From: Alphaproteobacteria bacterium
GTDB lineage: Bacteria > Pseudomonadota > Alphaproteobacteria > Rs-D84
DNA: 64,000 bases
Assembly (NCBI GenBank): GCA_015062525.1
Contig: SUUM01000002.1
Location: forward strand, 18,964 to 82,963
Reading direction: 5' to 3'
The notes beneath the pieces are model-generated. The model made no database searches. It worked only from the letters and a program-made list of their open reading frames with translations, and was not told where the DNA came from. Positions 43,201-50,965 of this stretch are shown here, one piece after another. A program made the translations under genes and the position numbers. The number at the start of each line of letters is the position of its first letter. Position 1 is the stretch's first letter.

Positions 43201-44371
43201 TATGCTGATTGTGAACGACGGCGATGCCGTTGAAAAGGGCGCCAAGGTTGCAGAATGGGATCCATATTCCAACACAATCATCGCTGAAACAGATGGTACT
43301 GTGAACTTCTGTGATTTGGTTGAAAACGTATCGTTCCAAGAAGAAGTCGATTCCATGACGGGCATTGTCTCGCGCAAGGTTATTAACTGGAAGACGAATA
43401 CGAAAAAGGCATTGAAACCTGCAATCACGTTGGTTGATGCGCGTGGCGAAGTGATTTCCCTGGGCGGCAAAAAGATTGCAGAATACCTGTTGCCAGTGTA
43501 TTCGACCCTGAACGTTGCCAACGGCGATGCGATTAAGGCGGGTGACATCATCGCGCGTATCCCTGTCCAGGCGAAACGTACAGGCGACATTACGGGCGGT
43601 CTGCCACGTGTTAACGAATTATTGGAAGTTCGTCGTCCAACAAACCCAGCCTTGCTGGCGGAAATCGACGGTACCATTGAATTGGAAGATGCGAAATCCA
43701 AGATTATCATCCGCATCGAACCAACCGATGGCACAGCACCTGTTGAATATGCGGTGCCCAAGGGGACAAACCTGTTGGTACGCACAGGCGATACTGTGAA
43801 AAAGGCTGACAAATTGGTTGACGGTGACCCAGTACCCCAGGATATTCTGCGTATCTTGGGCCAGAAAGCCTTGGCGACATTTATGGTTGACCAGATTCAG
43901 CAGGTTTATCGCTTGCAGGGCGTGTCCATCAATGACAAGCACATTGAAATTTTGATTCGCGAAATGACACGTCGTGTTGAAATCACGAATCCGGGTGACA
44001 CAGGCTTCTTGATGGGCCAGGTTGTTGACCGTGTTGATTTCGAAGAAGAAAATGCCCGTGTTGCACGCGACAATGGTCGTCTGGCCGAAGCATCCCAGGT
44101 CTTGGTTGGTTTGACCCGTGCATCATTGACATCACGTTCGTTTATCTCGAACGCGTCGTTCCAACAGACGACCAAGGTTCTGGTGGATGCGGCGATTTCT
44201 GGTTCGACCGATAAACTGGTTGGTATCAACGAAAACTTGATTGTTGGTCGCTTGATTCCAATTGGAACCGGTGCATATGTCCGTCGCGTACGCGAAATTG
44301 CCAAGGAAGAACAGCGCGCAGAAAAACTGGCACGCGAAGGCAACGCCCAGCAACAATTGTTGGATATTTAG
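40259..44371 (+). CDS. rpoC: RNA polymerase beta-prime subunit
   Basis: A 1370-residue beta-prime subunit with the zinc ribbon [20 protein letters not shown] near residue 70. The catalytic magnesium loop NADFDGDQM and the second zinc site [10 protein letters not shown] are present, as are the trigger-loop region [16 protein letters not shown] and a complete C-terminus. Start codon preceded by AAGGAG. No insertion or split was seen. It ends before a palindromic spacer and rpmF. Confidence 0.98.
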   Translation: [1370 protein letters not shown]

Positions 44372-44375
44372 TAGC

Positions 44376-44420
44376 AAGTGGTTAGTGCCGGTGATTCAAT
44401 TCACCAGCCACTAACCACTT
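44376..44420. repeat. Inverted repeat after rpoC
   Basis: AAGTGGTTAGTG/CACTAACCACTT (44376-44387, 44409-44420), a perfect 12-bp stem with an inner GGTGA/TCACC; another CACTAACCACTAA follows. It lacks a T-run. Confidence 0.9.
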
Positions 44421-44447
44421 ACACTAACCACTAATACAAAGTTTTCC

Positions 44448-44475
44448 TTGCAAATCGTAATGATTTGAATAAAAT
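44448..44475 (+). promoter_or_regulatory. Promoter of rpmF
   Basis: TTGCAA (44448-44453) and TAAAAT (44470-44475) spaced 16 bp, about 30 bp before the rpmF ATG, which has AAAAGGA. Confidence 0.6.
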
Positions 44476-44505
44476 AAGACAGTTATAAATAAAAAGGATA
44501 GTAAA

Positions 44506-44655
44506 ATGGCAACGCCAAAAAGTAAAACAAGTAAAGCACGCAGCGCCCAGCGCCGTTCACACGATGCATTGTCTGTAATGCCATGCGGTGTATGCAAAAC
44601 ATGTGGCGAAAAGAAACGTCCACATCACGTTTGTCCTGCATGTGGTGCAAAATAA
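44506..44655 (+). CDS. rpmF: 50S ribosomal protein L32
   Basis: A 49-residue bL32 beginning MATPKSKTSKARSAQRRSHDAL, with the zinc ribbon CGVCKTCGEKKRPHHVCPACG (two cysteine pairs). The Cys-containing form binds zinc. Strong ribosome-binding site AAAAGGA. The gene order rpmF-plsX is conserved in many bacteria. Confidence 0.95.
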   Translation: MATPKSKTSKARSAQRRSHDALSVMPCGVCKTCGEKKRPHHVCPACGAK

Positions 44656-44677
44656 TTTAACCAACAAATGGATAATG

Positions 44678-44720
44678 GCAGAAAGGGCGGGGCGCATAGT
44701 TGTGCCTTTTCTGCTTTTTT
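44678..44720 (+). terminator. Terminator between rpmF and plsX
   Basis: GCAGAAAGGG/CCTTTTCTGC stem (44678-44687, 44705-44714), 17-nt loop, six T. It ends eight bases before the plsX ATG. Confidence 0.75.
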
Positions 44721-44727
44721 ATAGACT

Positions 44728-45789
44728 ATGTCAGAAGATAAAAAAATAATCTCAATCGATGCCATGGGTGGCGACAAAGGACCGAATGCGGTCTTGGGTG
44801 GCATAAACCAGTATCTGTATCAAAACGGCGAAAATCACGTATTTTTCCGCATATTTGGGGACGAAAAAAAATTGCGCAAATTATTGGGCAAATACCCACG
44901 TGTTGCGCGCAATTGCGAAATAATCCACGCACCGAATGTTATCAAGGGTACCGACAAAGTAATGGAAGTTCTGCGCCACGCCCAGGATACATCCATGTAT
45001 ATGGCGATCAAGGATGTACGCGAGGGCAAGTCCGCCGCGGTCATCAGTGCGGGCAATACCGGCATTCTGATGTCCTTGTCTAAATTGGCATTGAAAACGA
45101 TTGATGGGATTTCTCGTCCTGCGATTACAACAATGTTGCCATCTGGTGCCGGGGACAGTCGTGTGGTTGTATTGGACTTGGGGGCGAACGTTCAATGTGA
45201 CGAGGCTATTTTGTTCGATTTTGCTGTTCTGGGCAGTGTTTATGCCGAAGTTGTGGGCAAAATGCCACGCCCAAAACTGGGGGTTTTAAACATTGGATCC
45301 GAAGAAACCAAGGGCAACGAAACCTTGATTCATCTGAACAAGGTTTTGACAGAGCACAAGGATAAATTGCCATACGAATACATCGGCTTTGTCGAAGGAA
45401 ACGATATCAGTGCCGGTCGTGTCCAGGTTGTTGTAACTGACGGTTTTACCGGCAACATCGTGTTAAAAACGGTCGAAGGCACCGCAAAATTGGTCAAGCG
45501 TGTTGTTGTGGAAAATTTCAAGAAATCAGTTCTTGCGATAATCGGTGCTTTTTTCTTGGTACATGTGTTCAAGCGACTGAAACACAAGATTGACCCACGT
45601 TCATATGCGGGTGCGACGTTCTTGGGGTTGCGTGGATTTGCGGTAAAAACCCACGGCAACAGCGATGCATTGGCGTTTGCAAATTCTATTAAATACGCGG
45701 CCGATTTGACCAAGGCTAATCTGAACGGTTTAATCGAAGAACGCGCCCGCGCGCTGTCTGACATTCGTGCAACCATCAAATCCGAATAA
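44728..45789 (+). CDS. plsX: Phosphate acyltransferase PlsX
   Basis: A 353-residue PlsX: IISIDAMGGDKGPNAVLGGI at the N-terminus, AVISAGNTGILMSLSKLAL, VVVLDLGANVQCDE and FVEGNDISAGRVQVVVTDGFTGNIVLKT. It converts acyl-ACP to acyl-phosphate for glycerolipid synthesis at the membrane surface. The usual partner fabH is not downstream. No ribosome-binding site lies between the preceding terminator and the ATG, so translation must be leaderless or use read-through mRNA in an unusual way; the start itself matches the family. Confidence 0.95.
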   Translation: MSEDKKIISIDAMGGDKGPNAVLGGINQYLYQNGENHVFFRIFGDEKKLRKLLGKYPRVARNCEIIHAPNVIKGTDKVMEVLRHAQDTSMYMAIKDVREGKSAAVISAGNTGILMSLSKLALKTIDGISRPAITTMLPSGAGDSRVVVLDLGANVQCDEAILFDFAVLGSVYAEVVGKMPRPKLGVLNIGSEETKGNETLIHLNKVLTEHKDKLPYEYIGFVEGNDISAGRVQVVVTDGFTGNIVLKTVEGTAKLVKRVVVENFKKSVLAIIGAFFLVHVFKRLKHKIDPRSYAGATFLGLRGFAVKTHGNSDALAFANSIKYAADLTKANLNGLIEERARALSDIRATIKSE

Positions 45790-45790
45790 T

Positions 45791-45817
45791 AAAAATCCCG
45801 CAACCGCGGGATTTTTT
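45791..45817. terminator. Bidirectional terminator plsX/mraZ
   Basis: ATCCCGC/GCGGGAT stem (45795-45812), loop AACC, A-run before and T-run after. Confidence 0.85.
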
Positions 45818-45847
45818 ACACTAGACAAGAAAGGAAACTGTATTTTT

Positions 45848-46297
45848 TTATTCGCCGATTTTTAAATTGGGGCGTGCACCACGCAGATTGTTCAATGCCT
45901 GTTCCTGGGCGGCGCGGAATGCGTCCGGTGCCCATATCTGAAAGCTGTTGCCGCGTCCTACGAATACGGCGGTGCCGGAAATGCCGGCATGCTTTAACAT
46001 GTCTGCGGGGATTACAATGCGTCCCGTCACATCAAACGCCAATTCGCGTGCATCTGCAAACAGCATAGCTGTTAAATCATCCAAATCGCTGTCAAAGACG
46101 CCCATTTTGTCTGTGGCGGCGGCCATCTGTTCCATACGGGACATTGTCATTCCCTCGATGCAATTATGTGTGAATGAACGAAACAGCACCACGCCCGCGA
46201 ATTTTTCATTTGCAACCGAAGCGCGGAAAGAGGCCGGTACCGAAACGCGTCCCTTGGTATCCAAACGATTTTCATAAGATGAGAGAAACAATGACAT
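45848..46297 (-). CDS. mraZ: Transcriptional regulator MraZ, orphan
   Basis: A 149-residue MraZ with two AbrB-like halves: SSYENRLDTKGRVSVPASFR (residues 7-26) and ARELAFDVTGRIVIPADML (near 80-98). MraZ forms ring oligomers and represses its own operon by binding short direct repeats. Normally mraZ heads the division and cell-wall cluster with rsmH and ftsL behind it; here it ends at a terminator and faces plsX, so it is separated from that cluster. Four CCATAAA repeats overlap its promoter. The ribosome-binding site is weak (AAGAAG). Confidence 0.93.
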   Translation of the reverse strand: MSLFLSSYENRLDTKGRVSVPASFRASVANEKFAGVVLFRSFTHNCIEGMTMSRMEQMAAATDKMGVFDSDLDDLTAMLFADARELAFDVTGRIVIPADMLKHAGISGTAVFVGRGNSFQIWAPDAFRAAQEQALNNLRGARPNLKIGE

Positions 46298-46354
46298 TTT
46301 ATGAACTTCTTATATTGGGGCCTTTCCCCGGTTTCCCTTTCCTGCTTCACGGTG

Positions 46355-46417
46355 AATGTAGCACGGGATTTTATGGTTGTCAATGACAATTTATGGTTTT
46401 TTTATGGTATTTTATGG
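46355..46417 (-). promoter_or_regulatory. mraZ promoter with four MraZ-box-like repeats
   Basis: On the minus strand TTGACA (46383-46378) and TACATT (46360-46355) are spaced exactly 17 bp. CCATAAA occurs at 46370-46376 (in the spacer), 46390-46396, 46401-46407 and 46411-46417. The last three are 10-11 bp apart, one helical turn, as MraZ boxes are in other bacteria. Confidence 0.75.
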
Positions 46418-46474
46418 TTTTAGGTATAAAAATTAAAAAAATTAAAATAAAATGAAAATAATTGTATTTTGTGC

Positions 46475-46504
46475 TTGACCTGCGATTCGTTTTTGTTCTA
46501 AGAT
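46475..46504 (+). promoter_or_regulatory. Probable promoter of the 111-residue protein gene
   Basis: TTGACC (46475-46480) and TAAGAT (46499-46504) spaced 18 bp, divergent from mraZ. The leader would be about 170 nt. Confidence 0.5.
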
Positions 46505-46608
46505 GTTTGTATAGACAAGGGGAAAAGAAATAAAAACCCAATAAATCGGCGGATTTGGCGGTTTTTTGGGAAAAATAAAATAACAAACAAAAAATTATTT
46601 CTGTGATT

Positions 46609-46630
46609 TGTAAATACTAACGTATTTACA
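46609..46630. promoter_or_regulatory. Palindrome in the leader of the 111-residue protein gene
   Basis: GTAAATAC-TAAC-GTATTTAC flanked by T and A: a perfect nine-base-pair inverted repeat about 50 bp before the start codon. It could be an operator or an RNA hairpin. Confidence 0.55.
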
Positions 46631-46680
46631 GAAAATAGGGATGATTTTCAATAATTGCCCAGGAAGGAGGGGAAAAGCGC

Positions 46681-47016
46681 ATGCCAAAGAATATCAAAGA
46701 AATTATGATTGCATTGAATCAGGTCCTGACAACAACTGTTTGGGTTAACGAAGACAGACAAATTATTTCATTGGCTGATGAATTAAAGATTGGCCACAAC
46801 AATGCGCCGCGTTCGATTGAGGATTTGCCACGTACATCCTTGGTTGGTGCATATGTATCATTACAGATTCGTACCGATAATTTTGATGCCGCAGCAGAAA
46901 GCATGGATACAAAAACATTGGCGTTGCGTGTCAAAGAAATGGTCTTTGCCGAAGCGAAAAAGGCGATTGACACGGCGGATGGTACATTATCGTCTGGTGT
47001 TGCGATGGCGGCGTAA
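46681..47016 (+). CDS. Unknown 111-residue protein
   Basis: I do not recognise this protein (MPKNIKEIMIALNQVLTTTVWV...). It is soluble, without signal peptide, and mixed helix and strand by eye. SLADELKIGHNNAPRSIEDLPRTS sits in the middle and an Ala-rich C-terminus follows. The ribosome-binding site AAGGAGG is the strongest in the window, suggesting high expression. Promoter upstream, long leader with a palindrome, and two hairpins downstream (TTCTGG/CCAGAA at 47052-47067 and the terminator) make it a single-gene unit. Confidence 0.6.
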   Translation: MPKNIKEIMIALNQVLTTTVWVNEDRQIISLADELKIGHNNAPRSIEDLPRTSLVGAYVSLQIRTDNFDAAAESMDTKTLALRVKEMVFAEAKKAIDTADGTLSSGVAMAA

Positions 47017-47077
47017 TCCGCGTCACGGCATCGCGCATCAGGACACACAGTTTCTGGTAATCCAGAAGGAAGGGAGC

Positions 47078-47112
47078 CATCGTGGGCAAGCAATTGCCCG
47101 CGATGTTTTTTT
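47078..47112 (+). terminator. Terminator of the 111-residue protein gene
   Basis: CATCGTGGGCAA/TTGCCCGCGATG (47078-47105) with loop GCAA and seven T. Confidence 0.9.
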
Positions 47113-47151
47113 GTTTGCTTTTGTATGGTTGTGTGTAATACTGAACATGTC

Positions 47152-47328
47152 ATGAAAAAGTTCCTGATTAATCTTGTTTGTTGTTTTGTTCCGTCCAGGA
47201 AAATGCGCCGTATAATACGTGGATTTGCCAAGTGCACTAAACCGCAAAATAATATAATTGAAATTATTAAGACGGATGGACGGCGCGTGCGTGTGATTTT
47301 TATGCGGCCTGTTTCATATCAGATTTAA
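47152..47328 (+). CDS. Small ORF with a CFVPSRKMRR motif
   Basis: A 58-residue frame starting MKKFLINLVCCFVPSRKMRRII. This opening is like the N-terminus of many capsule glycosyltransferases in gut bacteria, so it could be the remnant of one. The rest (NNIIEIIKTDGRRVRVIFM) is short and unremarkable. No ribosome-binding site is visible and the 3' end overlaps the convergent ccrM by 29 bases. It may be a degraded gene or not translated. Confidence 0.3.
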   Translation: MKKFLINLVCCFVPSRKMRRIIRGFAKCTKPQNNIIEIIKTDGRRVRVIFMRPVSYQI

Positions 47329-48400
47329 TCTGGCGGATGTATTTGCGCAGTTCGTCGATTGCAACCAGTGTGCCGTCTGCCTTTTGCGCCGACCAATAGT
47401 CCCAGCCATTAAAACTGACGCTGCGTTGTAATTTTGCCGCCATGACGTGGATTGATGCCTTGCCATATAACTGGTGTGTTAAATGGCCGTCGTGTGTAAT
47501 CATGACGCGTTCGCCACGTGGACTGACCAGTGTTTGACCAACATACAACAGACCGGCTTCGATTAGTTCCTTGAAAGCAACGCGAATTTCGTCGCGTTTT
47601 GGTTTGGAAACCTCGATATCAGACAGGTCGATTGGTTTAACTTTTGCAACGCGTTCGCGTGCCGCCACGACGTATGTTTCGTCGCGTTCAATCCCTATAA
47701 ATTGTCGCCCCAGTTCGCGCGCCGCCGCCGCCGTTGTCCCAGACCCCATAAACGGGTCCAAAATTACGTCACCTGGTTTGGTTGAAGCCAAAATTACACG
47801 GTGCAGTAAATCAAGTGGTTTTTGCGTGTTGTGCAGACTTTTGCCGTCGGCCCCCTTGATTCTTTCGTCGCCCAGGCAGATATTCAAATCCCAATCTGAA
47901 CGCATCTGTTTGCCACCATTTAATTTTTTCATGGTTTCATAATTGAATGTATATTTGCCCGTTTTTGTAGGCGTTGCCCAGATTAATGTTTCGTGTGCGT
48001 TGGTAAAGCGTGTGCCACGGAAATTCGGCATTGGGTTTGTTTTTACCCAAACTATATCGTTTAAAATCCAAAATCCCATATCTTGCAAGGCGGTGCCAAC
48101 GCGAAATATATTATGATAACTGCCAATTGTCCACAATGCACCATTTGGCTTTAATACGCGTTTGCATTCCGCCAACCATGCGCGTGTAAATTCGTCATAT
48201 TCCGCAGGTGATGCAAAAGAATCCCATTCATCGCGAACGGCACGGGCGGCGGTTTGATCTTCGGGTCGATAAAGTGTTTTTGACCCCAGTTGTAAATTAT
48301 ATGGCGGATCTGCAAATACCGCATCGACAGATGCGTCGGGTATGCCGCGCATCAGTTCAATGCAATCACCCAATAAAATTTGGTTCAGGTATTTGTTCAT
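47300..48400 (-). CDS. ccrM: CcrM-type GANTC adenine-N6 DNA methyltransferase
   Basis: A 366-residue beta-class methyltransferase: DPPYNLQLGSKTLYRPEDQT (catalytic DPPY) near residue 31, target-recognition middle part with WDLNICLGDERIKG and HNTQKPLDLLHRVI, then FMGSGTTAAAA for the SAM site. A C-terminal extension of about 90 residues (from KRDEIRVAFKELIEAG, RAMA-like) is the hallmark of CcrM. CcrM methylates GANTC late in replication and controls alphaproteobacterial cell-cycle genes. No partner restriction enzyme is adjacent. Single gene, converging with the small ORF above. Confidence 0.95.
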   Translation of the reverse strand: MNKYLNQILLGDCIELMRGIPDASVDAVFADPPYNLQLGSKTLYRPEDQTAARAVRDEWDSFASPAEYDEFTRAWLAECKRVLKPNGALWTIGSYHNIFRVGTALQDMGFWILNDIVWVKTNPMPNFRGTRFTNAHETLIWATPTKTGKYTFNYETMKKLNGGKQMRSDWDLNICLGDERIKGADGKSLHNTQKPLDLLHRVILASTKPGDVILDPFMGSGTTAAAARELGRQFIGIERDETYVVAARERVAKVKPIDLSDIEVSKPKRDEIRVAFKELIEAGLLYVGQTLVSPRGERVMITHDGHLTHQLYGKASIHVMAAKLQRSVSFNGWDYWSAQKADGTLVAIDELRKYIRQIKSDMKQAA

Positions 48401-48568
48401 CTCTCTCGCAATTTTCTGATATACATTTTATCATATTTTTGGGGTGTTTTTTTGGGGGCAAAAACGCGAATTTGAAATAAAGCACTTGATTTTTAAAAAA
48501 ATGCATTTTTTTGCTAAATAATAAAATTACTTGCCATTGACGGATTTGATTGCTACCGTATGCATGTT

Positions 48569-49069
48569 ATGAGATGTCCATATTGCAATTCTACGGATAG
48601 CCGTGTTACAGATTCGCGCCCCGATATAGGGGATGCGATTATTCGTCGCAGACGTGTCTGTGAACAATGTGGTGCGAAATTTACAACGGTGGAACGCGTG
48701 CAGATGCGCGATCTTGTTGTGCGCAAAAACAGTGGAAAATTGGAACCATTTGATCGTGAAAAATTGCGTCGCAGTATCAAATTGGCATGCCGTAATCGTG
48801 ATGTGGGTGATGAACAAATTGAACGCTTGGTGGCATCTATCCAACGCAGGTTGGAAACAGAAACGGCCGATGATACGGTGACCAGTGCCCAGGTTGGTCA
48901 GATGGTGTCGGATTCTTTGTTGAATCTGGATCCGATTGCATTTGTGCGTTTTTCATCCGTATATCGTAAATTTTCACGTATTTCTGATTTCAAAAAGATT
49001 ATTGACCAGATACCCGAGGATGCGGATGATGCAATTGTGTGTAAATTGCCAAAAACTTCGCTGTTCTGA
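48569..49069 (+). CDS. nrdR: Transcriptional repressor NrdR
   Basis: A 166-residue NrdR: zinc ribbon MRCPYCNSTDSRVTDSR...RRRVCEQCGAKFTT (cysteine pairs at residues 3/6 and near 31/34) and an ATP-cone starting VVRKNSGKLEPFDREKL. It senses dATP/ATP and represses ribonucleotide reductase operons. The second ATG (48569) is used because MRCP is the family start. No ribosome-binding site; TTGACG at 48537-48542 may be part of a nearby promoter. The slt gene starts ten bases after it. Confidence 0.95.
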   Translation: MRCPYCNSTDSRVTDSRPDIGDAIIRRRRVCEQCGAKFTTVERVQMRDLVVRKNSGKLEPFDREKLRRSIKLACRNRDVGDEQIERLVASIQRRLETETADDTVTSAQVGQMVSDSLLNLDPIAFVRFSSVYRKFSRISDFKKIIDQIPEDADDAIVCKLPKTSLF

Positions 49070-49078
49070 TGATATAAG

Positions 49079-50803
49079 ATGAAGAAAATTTTTGCAATTT
49101 TTACCGGATTGATTTTACCGCTGAATTTGTTGGCGGCGGATTTGCCACAAATTTTAACCGATGTTGATGCAAGTCTTTATGCCCAGGTTTTTGCATTACA
49201 GGACAAAGAAAAAATAAATACTGCAATAAATGTTCAAAGCCAGATTGCCGACCCCCTGTTGATGAGTGAGGTTTTATATCAGCGATATATTTCAGACACA
49301 TACCATACCCGTGGCAAGGAAATTGCCGCCTGGATGGAAAAGTATTATGATATGCCGGGTGCGACGCGTATGGAAAAATTGGCAAAAATAAAACAGGCAA
49401 CTGTTCGCAAGGCGCGTGTGCCAAACACAATATCTGGGTCCGAATCCATTGAAACGGCGCAGTCTGAAACATGGACGGCAAAGAAATATTCAGGTTCCGC
49501 GGAAAAAAAGATTAACGAATTTAAACGCGCAATTCGCACCGGGTCAACCAAGGTGGCGCGTGAAATTCTGGAAAATAAAAGTTTCAAGAAAAAATTAACT
49601 GAATCTGATTATGGTCGTTTGGCGGGACGTTTATCGTTTATATACTATACAAATGGCGAAATGGAACTGGCGAAAAAGTGGGGGTTTGTTGCGTCCGATG
49701 CAAATTCTGAATACGGTTTGTGGGCGATGGGATTGCTGTATTTCAAAGAAGAAAATTATACAGAATCACAAAAATATTTCAGCCGTATTTTGGATTTACC
49801 CCAGATAAATAACGCGCGCAAGACCGAGGCTGCATTCTGGGCGGGGCGTGCCGCTGATTTCAAGGGCGACCGCGAGGTTGCAAAAAAATACTGGCATATT
49901 GCGGCAACACATCCGATGGCATTTTATGGCGCATTGTCCGCGACTATGTTGGGCCAGGCGCCAGAATATGAATTCTTTGAACAGGATGTTTCCGACGAAG
50001 ATTTTGATGAATTGCGCGAAACAAAATACGGCAGGGTGGCATTGGCATTGTTGCAAATCGGACGTAAAGACAGGGCCGAAGAATATCTGAAATACTTAAT
50101 TACGGCGAAATCGTCTGACCGAACATTACATGCGGTTAATTCTGTTGCGTCTGCATACGGGTTGCCACGTGTATCCATTCAGTCGGCATCTGTTATCAAG
50201 GATCGCGGAATTTTGGAAATTGACGATGATATTATTTATTCTGCGCAATATCCATTGCCTGATTGGGAACCGTTGGGTGGTTGGTCTATTGACCGTGCGT
50301 TGTTGTTGGCGATTACTAAACAGGAAAGCAATTTCCGTGTTTCTGCAAAATCTGGGGCGGGCGCAAACGGTGTTATGCAATTGATGCCCAGTACCGCCAA
50401 ACGCGTTGCGCGTGCCAATAAATTGGACATAACACAAATGGATATGTCAAACCCAGAACACAACATGTTCCTGGGCCAGCAATATATCGTTGATTTGTTG
50501 GGGCATGACCGCGTTGAAAACAGTATTATCAAGATGTTGGCTGCTTATAATGCGGGTATGGGAACAATGGTAAAGTTTGAAAAATCTTTTTATACATACG
50601 ATCCTTTATTGTATATAGAAAGTTTTCCGGCATATGAAACACGCAGTTATATAAAACGCGTTATGTCCAATCTGTGGCTGTATCGTGCGCGATTGAATCA
50701 GCCCCTGACTTCAATGGAAGAATTAGCAAACGGCAATTGGCCCCTGTACAACAGCGAAGATGAATATGTTCAGCAACAAATTGCAGAACGCATGACGATA
50801 TAA
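49079..50803 (+). CDS. slt: Soluble lytic murein transglycosylase (Slt70-like)
   Basis: A 574-residue periplasmic protein with signal peptide (MKKIFAIFTGLILPLNLLAA). A long superhelical U-domain of helical repeats (about 30-390) precedes the catalytic SLT domain: ITKQESNFRVSAKSGAGANGVMQLMPSTA (catalytic Glu in KQES) and NIIKMLAAYNAG-like IIKMLAAYNAGMG. It cleaves peptidoglycan strands from the chain end. The usual slightly longer length of E. coli Slt70 is approached. It is co-transcribed with nrdR, an arrangement without obvious functional reason. Confidence 0.92.
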   Translation: MKKIFAIFTGLILPLNLLAADLPQILTDVDASLYAQVFALQDKEKINTAINVQSQIADPLLMSEVLYQRYISDTYHTRGKEIAAWMEKYYDMPGATRMEKLAKIKQATVRKARVPNTISGSESIETAQSETWTAKKYSGSAEKKINEFKRAIRTGSTKVAREILENKSFKKKLTESDYGRLAGRLSFIYYTNGEMELAKKWGFVASDANSEYGLWAMGLLYFKEENYTESQKYFSRILDLPQINNARKTEAAFWAGRAADFKGDREVAKKYWHIAATHPMAFYGALSATMLGQAPEYEFFEQDVSDEDFDELRETKYGRVALALLQIGRKDRAEEYLKYLITAKSSDRTLHAVNSVASAYGLPRVSIQSASVIKDRGILEIDDDIIYSAQYPLPDWEPLGGWSIDRALLLAITKQESNFRVSAKSGAGANGVMQLMPSTAKRVARANKLDITQMDMSNPEHNMFLGQQYIVDLLGHDRVENSIIKMLAAYNAGMGTMVKFEKSFYTYDPLLYIESFPAYETRSYIKRVMSNLWLYRARLNQPLTSMEELANGNWPLYNSEDEYVQQQIAERMTI

Positions 50804-50817
50804 AATATCTTTTTTGC

Positions 50818-50845
50818 TTTACTTTTCATAAAAGGCATATATAAT
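50818..50845 (+). promoter_or_regulatory. Promoter of lysS
   Basis: TTTACT (50818-50823) and perfect TATAAT (50840-50845) spaced 16 bp, about 150 bp before the lysS start. Confidence 0.8.
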
Positions 50846-50880
50846 CTATGGGCAAACAAAAATAACAGGGTGCACAAAAT

Positions 50881-50910
50881 ATGAAATTGTTTATTAAACG
50901 TTTTAATTGA
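50881..50910 (+). CDS. Possible leader peptide of lysS (9 residues)
   Basis: ATG to TGA encodes MKLFIKRFN, with AGGG upstream at a usable distance. Two of nine codons are AAA (Lys). It lies between the lysS promoter and a terminator, as leader peptides of attenuators do. Chance occurrence of such a short frame is possible. Confidence 0.35.
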   Translation: MKLFIKRFN

Positions 50911-50937
50911 TACGTGCGACCAACAGAAACAAAACTG

Positions 50938-50965
50938 CGGGCGCACTTTTTGTACGCCCGTTTTT
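50938..50965 (+). terminator. Terminator in the lysS leader (candidate attenuator)
   Basis: CGGGCG/CGCCCG stem with inner AC/GT (50938-50960), followed by five T, 31 bp before lysS and downstream of its promoter. Confidence 0.75.

Noticed and set aside
42892..43812. Long minus-strand ORF opposite rpoC
   Set aside because: Shadow of a conserved essential gene; no start signals.
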